Source: Peromyscus leucopus (taxonomy: Eukaryota > Chordata > Mammalia > Rodentia > Cricetidae). Taken from it: 64,000 bases of DNA. Each line of letters starts with the position of its first letter. Within the stretch, counting starts at the first letter, position 1. The stretch lies in assembly GCF_004664715.2 (NCBI RefSeq), contig NC_051075.1:36851958-36915957 (forward strand), in the 5' to 3' direction. Positions 53,466-64,000 of the stretch are shown piece after piece. The notes under the pieces were generated by a model. It was not told the origin of the DNA. It did not search any database and saw nothing but the letters and a program-made list of their open reading frames with translations. The position numbers and the translations under genes are program-made.

Positions 53466-54115
53466 AATTCAAAAACGAATTTCTTGTGTCAAGTTAACTC
53501 TCAGACTAAATCCCAACAGTTAAAAGTTACTTAACCAATGTCATAGTTGGTAGGCCTATTTTCTCCTACTTGAATATATTTTAATTTGCATCTGACAACC
53601 CTGAATGTTTTGACATCTTAGAATATAACAGAATTTCATTACAGTGTGGAATATATATATATGTAAAACGGAATGTATTGAGAATGCCCATTCTGCTTCT
53701 TCATTGCAGTGGGGCAGAGGCTCTTTGCTATTTATTTTGAAAATCATTCTAAGACTTCATTCAAGTCAACCAATGTTGGAAGGACTCTTCCTTTGAAGGA
53801 TGTCCCTAAGCCTGATGTCACACTCAGTCAAAATAATGGGCATATCAATTTGCCTTTCCTGAATTTATATTCTCAAGTCTAATTATTTGCCACAGTTAAT
53901 GTATTTAAACAGGCTAGCTGTTTAAAACAGAAAACCAGAGATCCCTTATTTTTACTTCTAAATCCAAAGACTAAGTATAGCAGGTTGTAAAAATGGAGTC
54001 CCACTTCATCTTATTTATGTGAATGCTGACATTTAATCCTAGAACAGCCTAGGTTTGATAGGAAATCAGATTACTTACTAAGGTGAGAGATCAAGATGAC
54101 ATTCTTTGTGTAAAT
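53466..54115. other. Intergenic AT-rich sequence, nothing recognised
   Basis: No gene or clear repeat. Confidence 0.5.
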
Positions 54116-54327
54116 CAATGGTTCTCAACTTGTGAGTCTTGAACCCTTCAGGGTCGAATGACTCTTTCCCAGGGGTCACTTACAACCATCAGATATTTGC
54201 ATTACAGTTCATACTGTAGCAAAATTACAGTTATGAAGTAGCAACAAAAATGTTATGGTTAGGGGGAATCACCACAACATGAGGAACTTGGATTGGGTTG
54301 CAGCATTGGGAAGGTTGAGAACCACTG
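54116..54327. mobile_element. URR1-type DNA transposon (hAT-Charlie), full length
   Basis: Terminal inverted repeats caatggttctcaac and gttgagaaccactg bound a 212-base element without coding capacity. Confidence 0.88.
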
Positions 54328-54329
54328 AT

Positions 54330-54895
54330 CTAAACCATTCTATTTACTCATCCAAAAAAAAAAAATACATACTGAGACTGCTGTGTTCTGGGTATCCTGA
54401 AATGTTAATTTGGGGGATAAGTGTTAAGTATTGAAATTAAAACTACAAGCCAGGAACCATTTTCTCAACATGTTACAGACAGTCTAACCATGTACAAACT
54501 TATGTCTGTTCATCTTGAATCCCAGGGAAAGGGCATCATTTCTGAGTAAGGACTGAAAAGGTGTACATCTTGTCCAACCTTTGGTCCTGACCACCAGTAA
54601 CACAAAAATCCAAAGACTTTCCTTCTGTGGAGGTTTTAGGGAAGTAACATCTTCCAGGAGACCTCCTCTCCTCAAGAACTGATGTGAGAATATTGAAACT
54701 ATAAAGAGCCTTCCCGGGCTCAAATGGCAGCCCACTTTCACTTCTTTAATTGTGGAGGGGGAATTTTAAGCTTTTCTCTGTGTGGTTAGTCAACTTGTTT
54801 CAATTTGATGATATAATTATTGAGTACATAGAGTCAAGATTCATGCTAGGGGGTGTTTCCCAAATACTGTATATTAACCCAGTTTACATTGTCAT
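54330..54895. other. Intergenic sequence, nothing recognised
   Basis: No gene or clear repeat. Confidence 0.5.
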
Positions 54896-54910
54896 TAATT
54901 AAGAATGTTG

Positions 54911-55060
54911 CCGGGCCGTGGTATCGCACGCCTTTAATCTCAGCACTCTGGGAGGCAGAGCCAGGCCGATCTCTGAGTTCCAGGCCAGCCTGGGCTACAG
55001 AGTGAGTTCCAGGAAATGCACCAAAGCTACATAGAGAAACCCTATCTTGAAAAAAAAAAA
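54911..55060 (+). mobile_element. B1 SINE
   Basis: ccgggccgtggtatcgcacg ... aaaccctatcttgaaaaa; the 14-bp duplication aattaagaatgttg lies at 54897 and 55061. Confidence 0.94.
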
Positions 55061-55426
55061 AATTAAGAATGTTGCATTACACTGTGAATTCTGTTCCACT
55101 TTTTTTTATTTTATAATTTAATTTTACATATCAGCCACGGATCCCCACCCCCGCTGTTCCACTTTTAATGACCACAAGGATTCAGCCTTTCCTCAGAGGT
55201 TGGATTTAAGGCTAATGCCCTCAGCAAGCAACCCTATTTATATGCAGAATACAGAAGGCACAGGCTACCACTGACCTCTGTCTATGCCCCCCCACTACAC
55301 AAAGACAACGCTCTGATTCATTCGTGTCACAGTTTATTCTCAAAGAGGAGCATGGCCTGAGGTATGGCAAGAGATGAAAGGAAAGCCACCACAGATAAGT
55401 CACATTCTGTAAAAGGGGGCAATATA

Positions 55427-55568
55427 GCCAGGCATTGTGATGTACACTTTTACTCCCAGCACTCAAGGCAGAGGCACGCAGAGGTCTGAATTAAAGGGCA
55501 GCCTGGTCTATATAGTGAGTTCCAGGCCAGCCAGTGCTACATAGCTGAGACCTTGCCTAAAAAAGAGC
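55427..55568 (+). mobile_element. B1 SINE
   Basis: tagccaggcattgtgatgta ... gagaccttgcctaaaaaag. Confidence 0.82.
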
Positions 55569-55636
55569 AAGAGAGACGGGCAATCTTTTGTCACTGCCGT
55601 ATACAAACAATGTTGCATATGTATACTACAGAAGGG

Positions 55637-55692
55637 TATGTATATATATGTATATATAATATATGTATTATATGTATATATAATATAATATA
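55637..55692 (+). repeat. (TATATG/TA)n repeat
   Basis: AT-only except for G of tatg units. Confidence 0.9.
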
Positions 55693-55802
55693 TACTTATT
55701 TTTTTGAATTATCACTTTGAAAACTAACATTAATGCTTTTATTTGTTACTATACAGGAAGTAGTTTATCTACTCTGATTAAAAGTTTTAGTAATATCTGA
55801 GA

Positions 55803-56032
55803 GAAGAAGCAGATGCTTGTAATCCCATCCTTGGGAGGTGGAGGCAGACTAGCTATCAAGAGTTCAAGGTCATCCTTATCTACATATGGAGTTCAAGGCC
55901 TGCCTAAGCTCCATGTATCCATATGTCAAAAAACCAGGGCAGGCAGATGGTTCATCCAGTAGATACTTGCCACCAGCTGGACATGCTGTGGCATGCATTA
56001 CCTCTATGTAAATAAATAAAGCCTTTAAAAAC
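55803..56032 (+). mobile_element. B1-like remnant followed by tRNA-SINE remnant
   Basis: gcttgtaatcccatccttgg ... then ggcagatggttcatccagta. Confidence 0.55.
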
Positions 56033-56099
56033 TCTTGAAAAATAATTCTGCTTTCGAAAAACAGCAAAAACAAAAGCATAATAAGCTGTAACTCTAAAC

Positions 56100-56246
56100 C
56101 CACTATGATAACTACGATACTCTGTGCAGCTGTGGCTGTCCTGGAACTGGCTCTGTAAACCAGGCTGGCCTTCAACTCACAGAGATCCACCTGCCTCTGT
56201 CTCTTGAGTCCTGGGATCAAAGGTGTGCACCACCACTGCCCTGGGG
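56100..56246 (-). mobile_element. B1 SINE
   Basis: gtgcagctgtggctgtcctg ... tcaaaggtgtgcaccacc. Confidence 0.82.
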
Positions 56247-56247
56247 T

Positions 56248-56370
56248 TTGTTTGATCTTTGAGGTAGACTCTTACTATGTAGCCAAAGCTAGTCCAAAAC
56301 TTATGTAGCTTAGATTGGCCTCAAACTTCTGAGTCCTGGAACTACAGGGATGTACTTTCATGCTCAGCTT
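56248..56370 (-). mobile_element. B1-like SINE
   Basis: gaggtagactcttactatgt ... actacagggatgtactttc. Confidence 0.6.
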
Positions 56371-56423
56371 CCTATGCATGCTTTATAATCATCTTTCCTA
56401 TATCTTAAAAAAATAATCTTGCC

Positions 56424-56568
56424 AGGACAGCTAGATGTAATAGTGAAACATGCCTATAATCCCAATGTATAGGAATCTGAGGCAGAAGAATCAATTTTTG
56501 GGACTCACCTGGGCTACATAAGTTCTGTGACACCCTGGGCTACATAACAAGATCCTGTCTCAAGCAAA
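56424..56568 (+). mobile_element. B1-like SINE
   Basis: acagctagatgtaatagtga ... agatcctgtctcaagc. Confidence 0.62.
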
Positions 56569-56611
56569 GAAATATAAACGGATAAGCAAACAATAAAAAA
56601 ATATTGGCCAG

Positions 56612-56758
56612 CTTTTTTTATTTTGAGACAGAATCTCATTATGCAGCTCTGGCTGGAACTGTCTCTTTAGAACAGGCTGACTTGAACTCACTCACAGAGA
56701 CCTGCCTGCCTCTGTCTCCCAACTGCTACGTTAAAGGATGTGTGTACCACTACATCCA
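56612..56758 (-). mobile_element. B1 SINE
   Basis: tttgagacagaatctcatta ... ggatgtgtgtaccactac. Confidence 0.78.
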
Positions 56759-56764
56759 GTCAGT

Positions 56765-56992
56765 ATTTTTTTTAAAAAGACAGGGTCTTATGTGGCTTAG
56801 TTGCATCACTTTGCAACTGATGACCTTGAAATCCTGACCTTCCATTCTCCCCCTGTCAAGTACTGGGCTTACAACAGGTACCCTGATCCCCACAGAGGTG
56901 GTACAAAGGATTGAACTCATGGTTTCCTGAAAGCCAGGCAAGCGCTCTACCAGCTGGGCTCCTGGATTAAAGGCATAGGTCACTACGCCCAA
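56765..56992 (-). mobile_element. B1/ID composite SINE
   Basis: aaagacagggtcttatgtgg ... ggattgaactcatggtttcc ... gcaagcgctctaccagctg. Confidence 0.6.
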
Positions 56993-57029
56993 CATCTATC
57001 TATCTTCCATATTTCTGCTGAGACTTTTT

Positions 57030-57330
57030 TTTTGGCCAAGATTTTGTATTTTTTCAGTTCTTTGAAGTATGTTCATAATTGCTTACAGCATTTTTATTCT
57101 AGCTGTTGCTGAGATCTTTGTTGGAGAGTCAAACATCATTTCCATCTTGGTGTTGGCATTTATTATCTTAAACAAATCACTTTGAGTTATTAGGATGAGT
57201 AGGTTTGGGTTGAAAGTTGAATATTTTGAGCATTATATTTCTAGATTTTACTTAGACCTCTGTTTTTAGCTGGCTTCTTCTAGTGCCTCTCCAACACGGA
57301 AAGTGTTACTGCGATGGCTCTGGATCACCC
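57030..57330 (+). mobile_element. Ancient L1 3'-end-like fragment
   Basis: gctgagatctttgttggaga, ggtttgggttgaaagttgaa tattttgag and ttttagctggcttcttc resemble an ancient mammalian L1 3' UTR, from memory. Confidence 0.45.
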
Positions 57331-57385
57331 CCACCTCCCAGCCCCCAAGTCCTTGAGATCTCGGACAAAAGAATTCAGATGAGGA

Positions 57386-57468
57386 GCTGGGGATGTAGCT
57401 CAGCCAGTAGAGTGTTTGCTTAGCATGCAAGAAGTCTGTGTTTGATCCCAGCATTCTGTAAACTGGGT
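57386..57468 (+). mobile_element. ID-type SINE
   Basis: gctggggatgtagctcagcc agtagagtgtttgcttagc; well preserved. Confidence 0.85.
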
Positions 57469-57469
57469 G

Positions 57470-57800
57470 TGGAGGTTTGAAAGAAAGTGACCCCCAAAGG
57501 GAGTGGCACTAATGGAAGGTGTGGCCTTGTTAGAGGAAGTATGTCATTGTGGGGTGGGCTTTAAGGTCTCTTATGCTCAGGCTACACTCAATGAGATAGA
57601 CCACTTCCTGTTGCCTGCAAGTCAAGGTGTAGGACTCTCAGCTACTTCTCCAGCACCATGTCTGCCTGCATGCTATCATGTTGTACCATGATGATAATGG
57701 ACTACACCTCTGAAAATGTAAGCCACCCCAATGAAAGGTTTTTCCTTTATAAATGTGGCCATGGTGTCTCTTCACAGCAATGAAAGCCATAACTATGACC
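57470..57800 (+). mobile_element. MaLR-like LTR
   Basis: ggaggtttgaaagaaagtga ... ctgtaagccacccc-type text ... ggccatggtgtctcttcac; same family as 5369. Confidence 0.65.
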
Positions 57801-57900
57801 CTGGGTGTGGTAGTGTACACCTCTAATAGAGCACATGGGAGGTAGAGTAGGAAGATTAGACTTTCAAGACCATCCTTGGTTGCATATAAATTGAAGGCTA
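57801..57900 (+). mobile_element. B1-like SINE
   Basis: ctgggtgtggtagtgtacac ... ggttgcatataaattgaagg. Confidence 0.62.
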
Positions 57901-58228
57901 GGAGAGAGAGAGAGAGAGAAGAGAAGAGAAGAAGAGAAGAGAAGAGAAGAGAAGAGAAGAGAAGAGAGAAGGGGAGGGGAGGGGAGGGGAGGGGAGGGGA
58001 GGGGAGGGGAGGGAGGGGAGGGGAGGAGGGGAGGGGAGGGGAGGAGGGGAGGGGAGAGGAGGGGAGGGGAGGAGGGGAGGGGAGGAGGGGAGGGGAGGAG
58101 GGGAGGGGAGGGGAGGGGAGGGGAGGAGGGGAGGGGAGGGGAGGGGAGGAGAAAGGGAAGGCAGGTAGGGAGGGAGGGGGAAGGAGGGAGAAAGAAAGAG
58201 AGGGCGGGGAGAGGGAGGGAGGGGAGCA
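57901..58228 (+). repeat. 330-bp polypurine minisatellite
   Basis: (GA)n, then (GAGAA)n, then (GGGGA)n and GGAGGGGA variants with almost no pyrimidine. Both strands have artefactual open frames. Confidence 0.96.
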
Positions 58229-58335
58229 CTTGCTGCCAAGCCCACAGACCTGAGTTCAATTCCTAGAACCCAATGGTGGAAGGAAAGAATTGACTCATTT
58301 AGGTTGTCCTCTGACCTCCACATTCACGCTGTGGG

Positions 58336-58386
<51 letters not shown>
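58225..58386 (+). mobile_element. tRNA-derived SINE (B4/RSINE type) with (CA)n
   Basis: gcacttgctgccaagcccac agacctgagttcaattcc ... ggttgtcctctgacctcc, CA run 58340-58384. Confidence 0.8.
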
Positions 58387-58387
<1 letters not shown>

Positions 58388-58532
58388 CTTTAAAAACAAG
58401 TAGGTCAGCACAATGATATCTTGTCAGTGGATCTACTATTCACTGTCACCCTTTGAGAGTGTGCTTTCATTTACTCTGCTGGAAACAACCTCTCCTCTAT
58501 ACGACACTGTATGTCTCCTCTAAATTGTTCTC

Positions 58533-58703
58533 TTAATTTTTTTTTTTAACATTATGTGTGTTCCATATGTGTTAGATACCCTCAGAGGCCAGAAGAGGGC
58601 ATCAGTTCCCCTGGAGCTGGCATTTGAATGCTTAGGAACTAAACCTGGAGACTCTGGAAAAGCAGCAAGTGCTCTTAACCACTGAGCCATCTCTCCAGCA
58701 CCC
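58533..58703 (-). mobile_element. B3-type SINE
   Basis: gaggccagaagagggcatca ... ccactgagccatctctccagc. Confidence 0.88.
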
Positions 58704-59498
58704 CACCCATCCTGAACTACTGATTAGGTAGGATTTTTACTATTTCTGAAGTTGCCAGAGGAGAGACAGCTTTTCACAGGAGGTATTTTCCTGCCCAAGT
58801 GATTGACAGATCCACTTGGATAGACATTTTTGGGAGAGAACAACGGTATATTCTTGTTCTTCAGCACAAAGCTTCCAGATAGACGATGACCTCATAGAGC
58901 TTGGGTGGCTATCTGCTAAGGACCTTTCAGGCAGTTCTGAATGTCATGCTTCCACCCAGGGTCAGAGCTGTGACTCAGACCCCATTCTGTATACTGGTAG
59001 TCGGAGTCCTGTGGTTTCAGTTCTTGTTTTTACAAGCTGCTATCACGAGGGAGCTGCCAGGCCCTAAAGATGTCCAAGCCTGCTAATATCTAACTAGCTA
59101 ACTCCTGACAAAAAAGGAACCTTGCTTCTGCCAGGTAAGGACAATCAGTGGTCTAGGTTTCCTACTGACCTCTGTTGACATGGTGAGGGGTGAGTGAAGT
59201 CCTTGTCACTGCTGGGTGGGTGTGGGGACACTGGTTCCTCATCAGACTCATGTAACCACCTTACCTTCTAATTGACCCACTTGGTTTTCAGTGACATTTA
59301 ATCACAGGAGATGATGATACTCAGGGTGAAGAGTAAAAGAAAAAACATTTCCTATTCACTCAGAACACTTCTAGAATAACCAAACCTGGGAGTTCCCCTC
59401 ACATCAAGCCATTTAGTAACTCTCTGGACCCCAGTGGGTGCCCTACAATTCAGTTCTGACAGGAGCTACCCAGAGTCAGTGCAGATCCTCCTGGCTAA
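58704..59498. other. Intergenic sequence, possible old L1 traces
   Basis: tcactgctgggtgggtgtgg (about 59205) may continue the ancient L1 fragment at 57030. No gene. Confidence 0.35.
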
Positions 59499-59499
59499 A

Positions 59500-59640
59500 G
59501 GTTCAGTTTGGTGGTACAGGCCTATAATCTCGGCAGTTGGGAGGTGGAGGCAGGAGGATCAAGAATTTAAAGTTATCCTTGGATACACAGCAAGTTCAAA
59601 GCCAGGCTGGGTAGCATGAGACCCTGAATAAATATAAGTA
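59500..59640 (+). mobile_element. B1-like SINE
   Basis: gttcagtttggtggtacagg ... atgagaccctgaataaat. Confidence 0.7.
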
Positions 59641-60265
59641 CATTCATAAATAAACAGAATGTTCAGTTTCAAGTCCCAAGTATGAACTGCCGGTTCCAGA
59701 AAAAAAAAGCCAAACTTAGGCTATTCCACAAGGCTGATTGACTGATTAGAATGTCAGGATTTTAGAAAGTTGGGATGTTGCAGATCCAGAGCGAAGTTGT
59801 CTCGGGTCACCTTTAGTCTCCTTAGCAGCCATTTATTGCAGACGCCTATGTCTGACACAACATCCTTTCAACTGTGTGGTTGAATGTATTGACTTAGACC
59901 ACTAGTTTCCACTGCCTCAGAAGCCGAGAATGTCATCAGATAGCGTCCGAGACCTCTAGCAAAGTTCTCTCCACTTTGCTGGAATTTGCTTACTTGATGT
60001 TCCCACCAATGTATTTGGAAAATGTCTTGATTTAGAACTTTTTGTTGTCCTGTGAATATATAAAAGTTCATGCAACTGCTCCCATACTGGAACATGTTTG
60101 GGGCAACTTGGCTCTGTCTTCCTCGGCTGTGGCCACTCATCTTTGGCTCAGAGTAAACCGTCTCTTGGTCCCTTTGAAATGGGAGCTGTGTTTTGAGCTG
60201 TGGGTTAATTTGTACTTGGACCCACTGCCTATGAACCATGGCTTCCTCCTGAGGGTTCCTAATAT
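59641..60265. other. Intergenic sequence, nothing recognised
   Basis: Open frames of 77 and 123 codons here show no family I know and have no splice or promoter support. Confidence 0.45.
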
Positions 60266-60660
60266 GCTGAAGTAACTCACAGAGCTCAGGCAGGAACTTG
60301 AGTACTACCAGCTCGTTTTACACAGTGTAACACCGGAACAGTCAAGGGAGAGAGATGTCTGGTCAGGGTGTGGTGGTACAAGGCACCCAGAACTTCTATG
60401 CCCTTCTGTGGGTGCCAGGCTTTGGGGGGCCCTGATGTATCCACCAATCCAAAAGCTCTCTGAACATTCAGGCTGCTATAGAGGCTCCACGGTGTAAGTG
60501 TGATTGGCTATCGTTGACTGAAAGTGGCTGACTCAATCGCCACACCTTTCCTCCACTCCCCTGAGATCTCAAAATTCCAACCTTCTAATCACATGGTTCA
60601 TTCATCAAGCAACACCTACCTCCTCTAGAGTCACCTCATTAGAATAAACTTGGGTGTGGC
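60266..60660. mobile_element. Ancient ERVL/MaLR-internal-like repeat
   Basis: gtaactcacagagctcaggc and ccttctaatcacatggttca recall old mammalian ERV-derived repeats; tentative. Confidence 0.35.
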
Positions 60661-61730
60661 TGGAGAGGTTTATAATGAATAGTAAGATGTTTCCTTCACT
60701 CTGCTGATTGTTCAGAGAATTCCAACAGTGTCAGCTCTGTATTATAAGTTGGGGACAAAACCCAAACACAGATTACATAGTGTGTCACGATGTCACATCA
60801 GGACACCGTGAGAGGGGCCTGGCCTCATTATGGTGACTGTCCTGGCTCTCCACCAGGCCTCCTCTCATCACCCCAGTGGGAAAGAGTGTGGTCAAATGGT
60901 CGGTGCTGTCAAGTGGCAATGGGAGCCCAGGCCCCCTTGTGACTCCATCCTGTAGTGACCCACAGGTCCCCTCCTCCATCTAGTGAGGGTGCAGGGCACT
61001 TTGGTAGCTCCTCAGGAGCCTGGCAGGTACAGAAAGCAAAGGCGAACTCCCCACCTAGCCCTTGCTACCATTCCTACAAGTTTTCCAGTCTTTAGCTTGT
61101 CTCTTCCCTTATGGTTTTCTCAAAAGGGCAGGCTTTTCTGCAAGTGTCTGGGTTTTGTGTTTCTGTTTGGTTGTTTTTGGTTTGGGGAGTTTGCCATTTC
61201 TCAGTAGCTGGCTTCTTAAGCTCCAGATCTGGAAGATAAGAGGTAAAAAGAAAATTCAGAGCACTCACCACAAGGCCAGTCTACCTATCTCCACCTTCTA
61301 GTGTCTTCTTTCCCCCTTGTTCTCAATGAGGCAGAGTTGGGTTTTAATGAAGATATTTTAATACAGGCTTAAGCATGATGGTTAAGAGACAGACAGGAGC
61401 CTAGAAGGAATTAAGACACACCTCAGAGCATGGGTTCTGGGTTTTTCCAAATAGTCACATAAAGTAAGACCGACTCAAGTGTATGGGTTCCTTAATGGAG
61501 AGTCACTCCAGTGTCTTCTTGTGTATGTCTTGTGTGTAGAGCCTATAGTTCTCAGTGCTGCCTAGAAAGAAGAATTGTAAAAATATACACCTACTCCAGT
61601 ATCCAAGAACTAGATGTCTAGTGCATTTTTTATGACTATTTTCTGTTTGAGCTTAATGATGCTATTTGAGAGACTGCACCAGGGATTCTATGATGTCCCT
61701 TTCTTCTCCCACATTAACAAAATTACTTCT
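60661..61730. other. Intergenic sequence, nothing recognised
   Basis: No gene or clear repeat over about 1 kb. Confidence 0.45.
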
Positions 61731-61734
61731 AGAC

Positions 61735-61833
61735 TGGGCATGGAAGTGCACGCCTTTAATCTTAGCACTTAAGAGGCAAAGGAGGTGGATCTCTTGCGAG
61801 CTTAAGGCCAGCTTCATCTTGGTCTATATAGTG
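61735..61833 (+). mobile_element. B1 SINE, left part, split by URR1
   Basis: ctgggcatggaagtgcacgc ctttaatcttagcacttaag; continues at 62047. Confidence 0.85.
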
Positions 61834-62046
61834 CAGTGGTTCTCAGTCTTCCTAACGCTGTGACCCTTTAATACAGTTCCTCATGTTGTGGTGACCCCCA
61901 ACCATAAATATGATTTTGTTGTCTCTTCATAACTGTACTTTGGCTACTGTTATGAACCGTAATGTAAATATAGGATAGGTCATCGATCTGCTATGTGATC
62001 CTGTGAAACGGTTGTTTGACCCACAAAGGGGTTGTGACACACACTG
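61834..62046. mobile_element. URR1-type DNA transposon inside a B1
   Basis: cagtggttctcagtcttcct ... gttgtgacacacactg. The 8-bp target duplication atatagtg (61826) / acatagtg (62047) differs by one base. Confidence 0.9.
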
Positions 62047-62230
<184 letters not shown>

Positions 62231-62296
62231 GAAAAGGAAGGAAGGAAAGAATGAAAAAAGAATAAAATGATAGAAAAAGAAAACTACTTCTAACCC

Positions 62297-62416
62297 CACA
62301 TGGTAGTACACATCTATAATCCTAGCACGTGGGAGGCAAGTTCAAGGCCAGCCTGTGCTATATCGGGAGTTTTAGGTCAGCTTAGACTGCACAGTGGGAC
62401 TCTGCCAGACAAGAAC
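62297..62416 (+). mobile_element. B1 SINE, internal deletion
   Basis: accccacatggtagtacaca ... gtgggactctgcc. Confidence 0.68.
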
Positions 62417-62513
62417 AAGAATGCTACTTCTAGAGCCTGAAAAATGTATAAATTATCCTTGCATTCTTGTGTACCTGCTTGCCTGACTTCTTTCTTTCTC
62501 CTCCTCCTCTCCT

Positions 62514-62635
62514 TTTTTTAAAGACAGGGTTTTATGTGCCTCAGACTGGCCTCTAATTCACAAGTCATTGAGGTTGTCCTTGAACTCGATCCTCTCAAGT
62601 GCTAGAACTACAGCATGTACCACCACATCCAGATT
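62514..62635 (-). mobile_element. B1-like SINE
   Basis: ttaaagacagggttttatgt ... ctacagcatgtaccaccac. Confidence 0.62.
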
Positions 62636-62764
62636 GGAATGCACTGGATTATTCTAAGGACTCTATAAACCAATTTAGAGATAGGCCAAAGGGCTACGTC
62701 CCATAGCAGTGCAGTGCTCTTTATAAACTGAGATTGGTGCCTCAATGCCTGCCCTGACCACCTC

Positions 62765-62868
62765 CCAGAGAGGGCTCACTGTATAGTTCAGGTCGGCCTA
62801 GAACACATCTTTCAGTCACACAATCCCGAGTGCTACACTGCACACATGGATGACCATGCCCAGCTTGA
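62765..62868 (-). mobile_element. B1-like SINE fragment
   Basis: gggctcactgtatagttcag ... gaccatgcccagctt. Confidence 0.5.
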
Positions 62869-63270
62869 TGCAATTGTTTTGATGTTAAAATTATTTTACC
62901 TGCATATTTTCCCTTGCCATGTTTTGTAAATCTGTAACTTCTGTTTACATGTAACAGAAGCTGACTAGAGCTTGCCTTAGCAGAAGAAAGGTAATTTGAT
63001 ATGAAGATATAATCTGTCTCATAAAGCTCAAGAGTTGACTTACAGAGCTAAGGAAAGACCTAGAACTATAGAGGGGTAGTCTGCTCCCTCCACACATCTG
63101 CTCCTTTTTTCCTCCTGGAAAAAGAAAACTTACATTGTCACCCAGTACCCACCAACACAAAGGATAGACTTTGACACAGATCCTTGTTAGTAGCATGTAG
63201 ATGTGCTGAGGAGAAACAGATCACATCATCTTTCCTTGTATCTAATCCTAAATTTGATTAATTAATTTGA
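62869..63270. other. Intergenic sequence, nothing recognised
   Basis: No gene or clear repeat. Confidence 0.45.
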
Positions 63271-63271
63271 T

Positions 63272-63388
63272 TAGTGCCAAGCATATTGCACACCTAAAAT
63301 TTTAGTGCTTGGCAGCAAAGACAGGAAAAAATCCCAAGTTTGAGGCTAGCCTGGGCTACTTAGTGAGACTGCATCTCAAAAAACAAAA
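63272..63388 (+). mobile_element. B1-like SINE
   Basis: agtgccaagcatattgcaca ... gactgcatctcaaaaaac. Confidence 0.62.
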
Positions 63389-63436
63389 TATGGGGATATA
63401 CCTTAGAGGTCATGCTGGTAGGCAGGTTCAGTCCCT

Positions 63437-63562
63437 GGGGGGGGGGGAGAGACAGAGACAGAGACAGAGAGAGACAGAGAGACAGAGAGAGAAGAGAGAC
63501 AGAGAGAGAAAAGAGGGAGGGAGGGAGGGACAGAGGGAAGGAGGGAGGGAGGGAGGAAGAGC
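63437..63562 (+). repeat. Polypurine tract
   Basis: G10, then (GACAGA)n and (GGGA)n. Confidence 0.92.
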
Positions 63563-63951
63563 GGGTAATTAGAATAGTTTGTCTACCTGTGGTTCAGGTG
63601 GTGTGGATGTCTGTATTGGGGGAGACCTGAAAAATGGACATCAGGACTCAACTCTGTGTTGTGTATTGGGGGTGGTGTTCCCGAAGGCATCTGTGTGTCC
63701 ATGCAGCAGGATTCGTTCTATTCCTAGAACCTTTAACACACTGTTAAAGATGCATCCAGCCAAAGCTCAATCTTCCTACATAACCAGGGTTACTGCTCTA
63801 TAATCAGTATGTTAATTCACAGGACCTGTTTTTCTTGTGGTGGTAATAAGATAAAATGAGCAGAAGAAAGATCCATTCTTACACTTGTAAGTGAAGTCAA
63901 GCCTTAAAAACTGCTGCAAAGCCCCTGCTGGAGCTTCCCTTTTGTGGCATT

Positions 63952-64000
63952 TGTTGTGGTGATATTCTGTTTGTGTTCTGACAAATAAAGCTTGCCTGGA
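63952..64000 (+). mobile_element. ERV LTR start, cut by window edge
   Basis: tgttgtggtgatattctgtt ... tgacaaataaagcttgcctg matches the 5' end of a muroid class II LTR that I recall; truncated here. Confidence 0.5.

Noticed and set aside
57864..58323. Long frames rich in Pro-Ser-Leu or Arg-Glu-Gly
   Set aside because: Purely a product of the GGGGA minisatellite; open on both strands.
59868..60275. 123-codon and 77-codon frames in a low-repeat region
   Set aside because: No family recognised, no CpG island, and the two overlap on opposite strands; too weak to call a gene.

Overview
This is a vertebrate nuclear window and almost certainly rodent. It is packed with B1, B2, B3, B4 and ID SINEs, MaLR-like LTRs, URR1-type DNA transposons and one full-length L1. 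Many B1 copies carry the 'aaaggcgcaaagctacacag' body and the three larger LTRs belong to a family I associate with cricetids, so I infer a cricetid (deer-mouse-like) rather than Mus or Rattus. The species call is inference.

Layout. Positions 2492-46089 on the minus strand hold the first 18 coding exons of NEMF, the ribosome-associated quality-control factor orthologous to yeast Rqc2. The exons encode about 581 residues: the NFACT-N domain, the coiled-coil middle, an acidic/basic low-complexity linker and the start of the NFACT-R domain. All 18 exons have GT/AG borders and join in frame without a stop. The remaining exons lie beyond the left edge. The NEMF start codon is in a CpG island (about 45655-46215) with an NRF1-type motif.

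About 4.2 kb upstream of NEMF, on the same strand, lies a complete 299-nt 7SL (SRP) RNA gene at 50295-50593. It has a CRE/ATF site and a TATA-like element at the expected distances and a T4 terminator, so it looks like a true 7SL gene and not an SRP pseudogene. Human RN7SL2 is likewise just upstream of NEMF on 14q21. The two genes act in neighbouring processes at the ribosome exit (SRP targeting and clearance of stalled nascent chains), but nothing here shows co-regulation. Beyond 50.7 kb I find no coding gene. A second GC-rich, GC-box-containing block at about 52560-52930 has no gene assigned.

Mobile DNA. NEMF intron 7 carries a 6.75-kb L1 in plus (antisense) orientation (27065-33820), bounded by a 16-bp target-site duplication and splitting an older SINE. 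It has a GC-rich 5' region built of about 272-bp monomers, an ORF1 with eight 24-bp (octapeptide) repeats, and an ORF2 broken in the endonuclease region but open for 852 codons across the reverse transcriptase. Several sites show stacked insertions sharing one target-site duplication. I found no exotic gene system. The most notable items are the L1 5' monomers, the ORF1 octad array, the 7SL gene with its conserved position, and the unassigned CpG-rich block. SINE edges are read by eye and may be off by about 10 bases; family names for degenerate copies are tentative.
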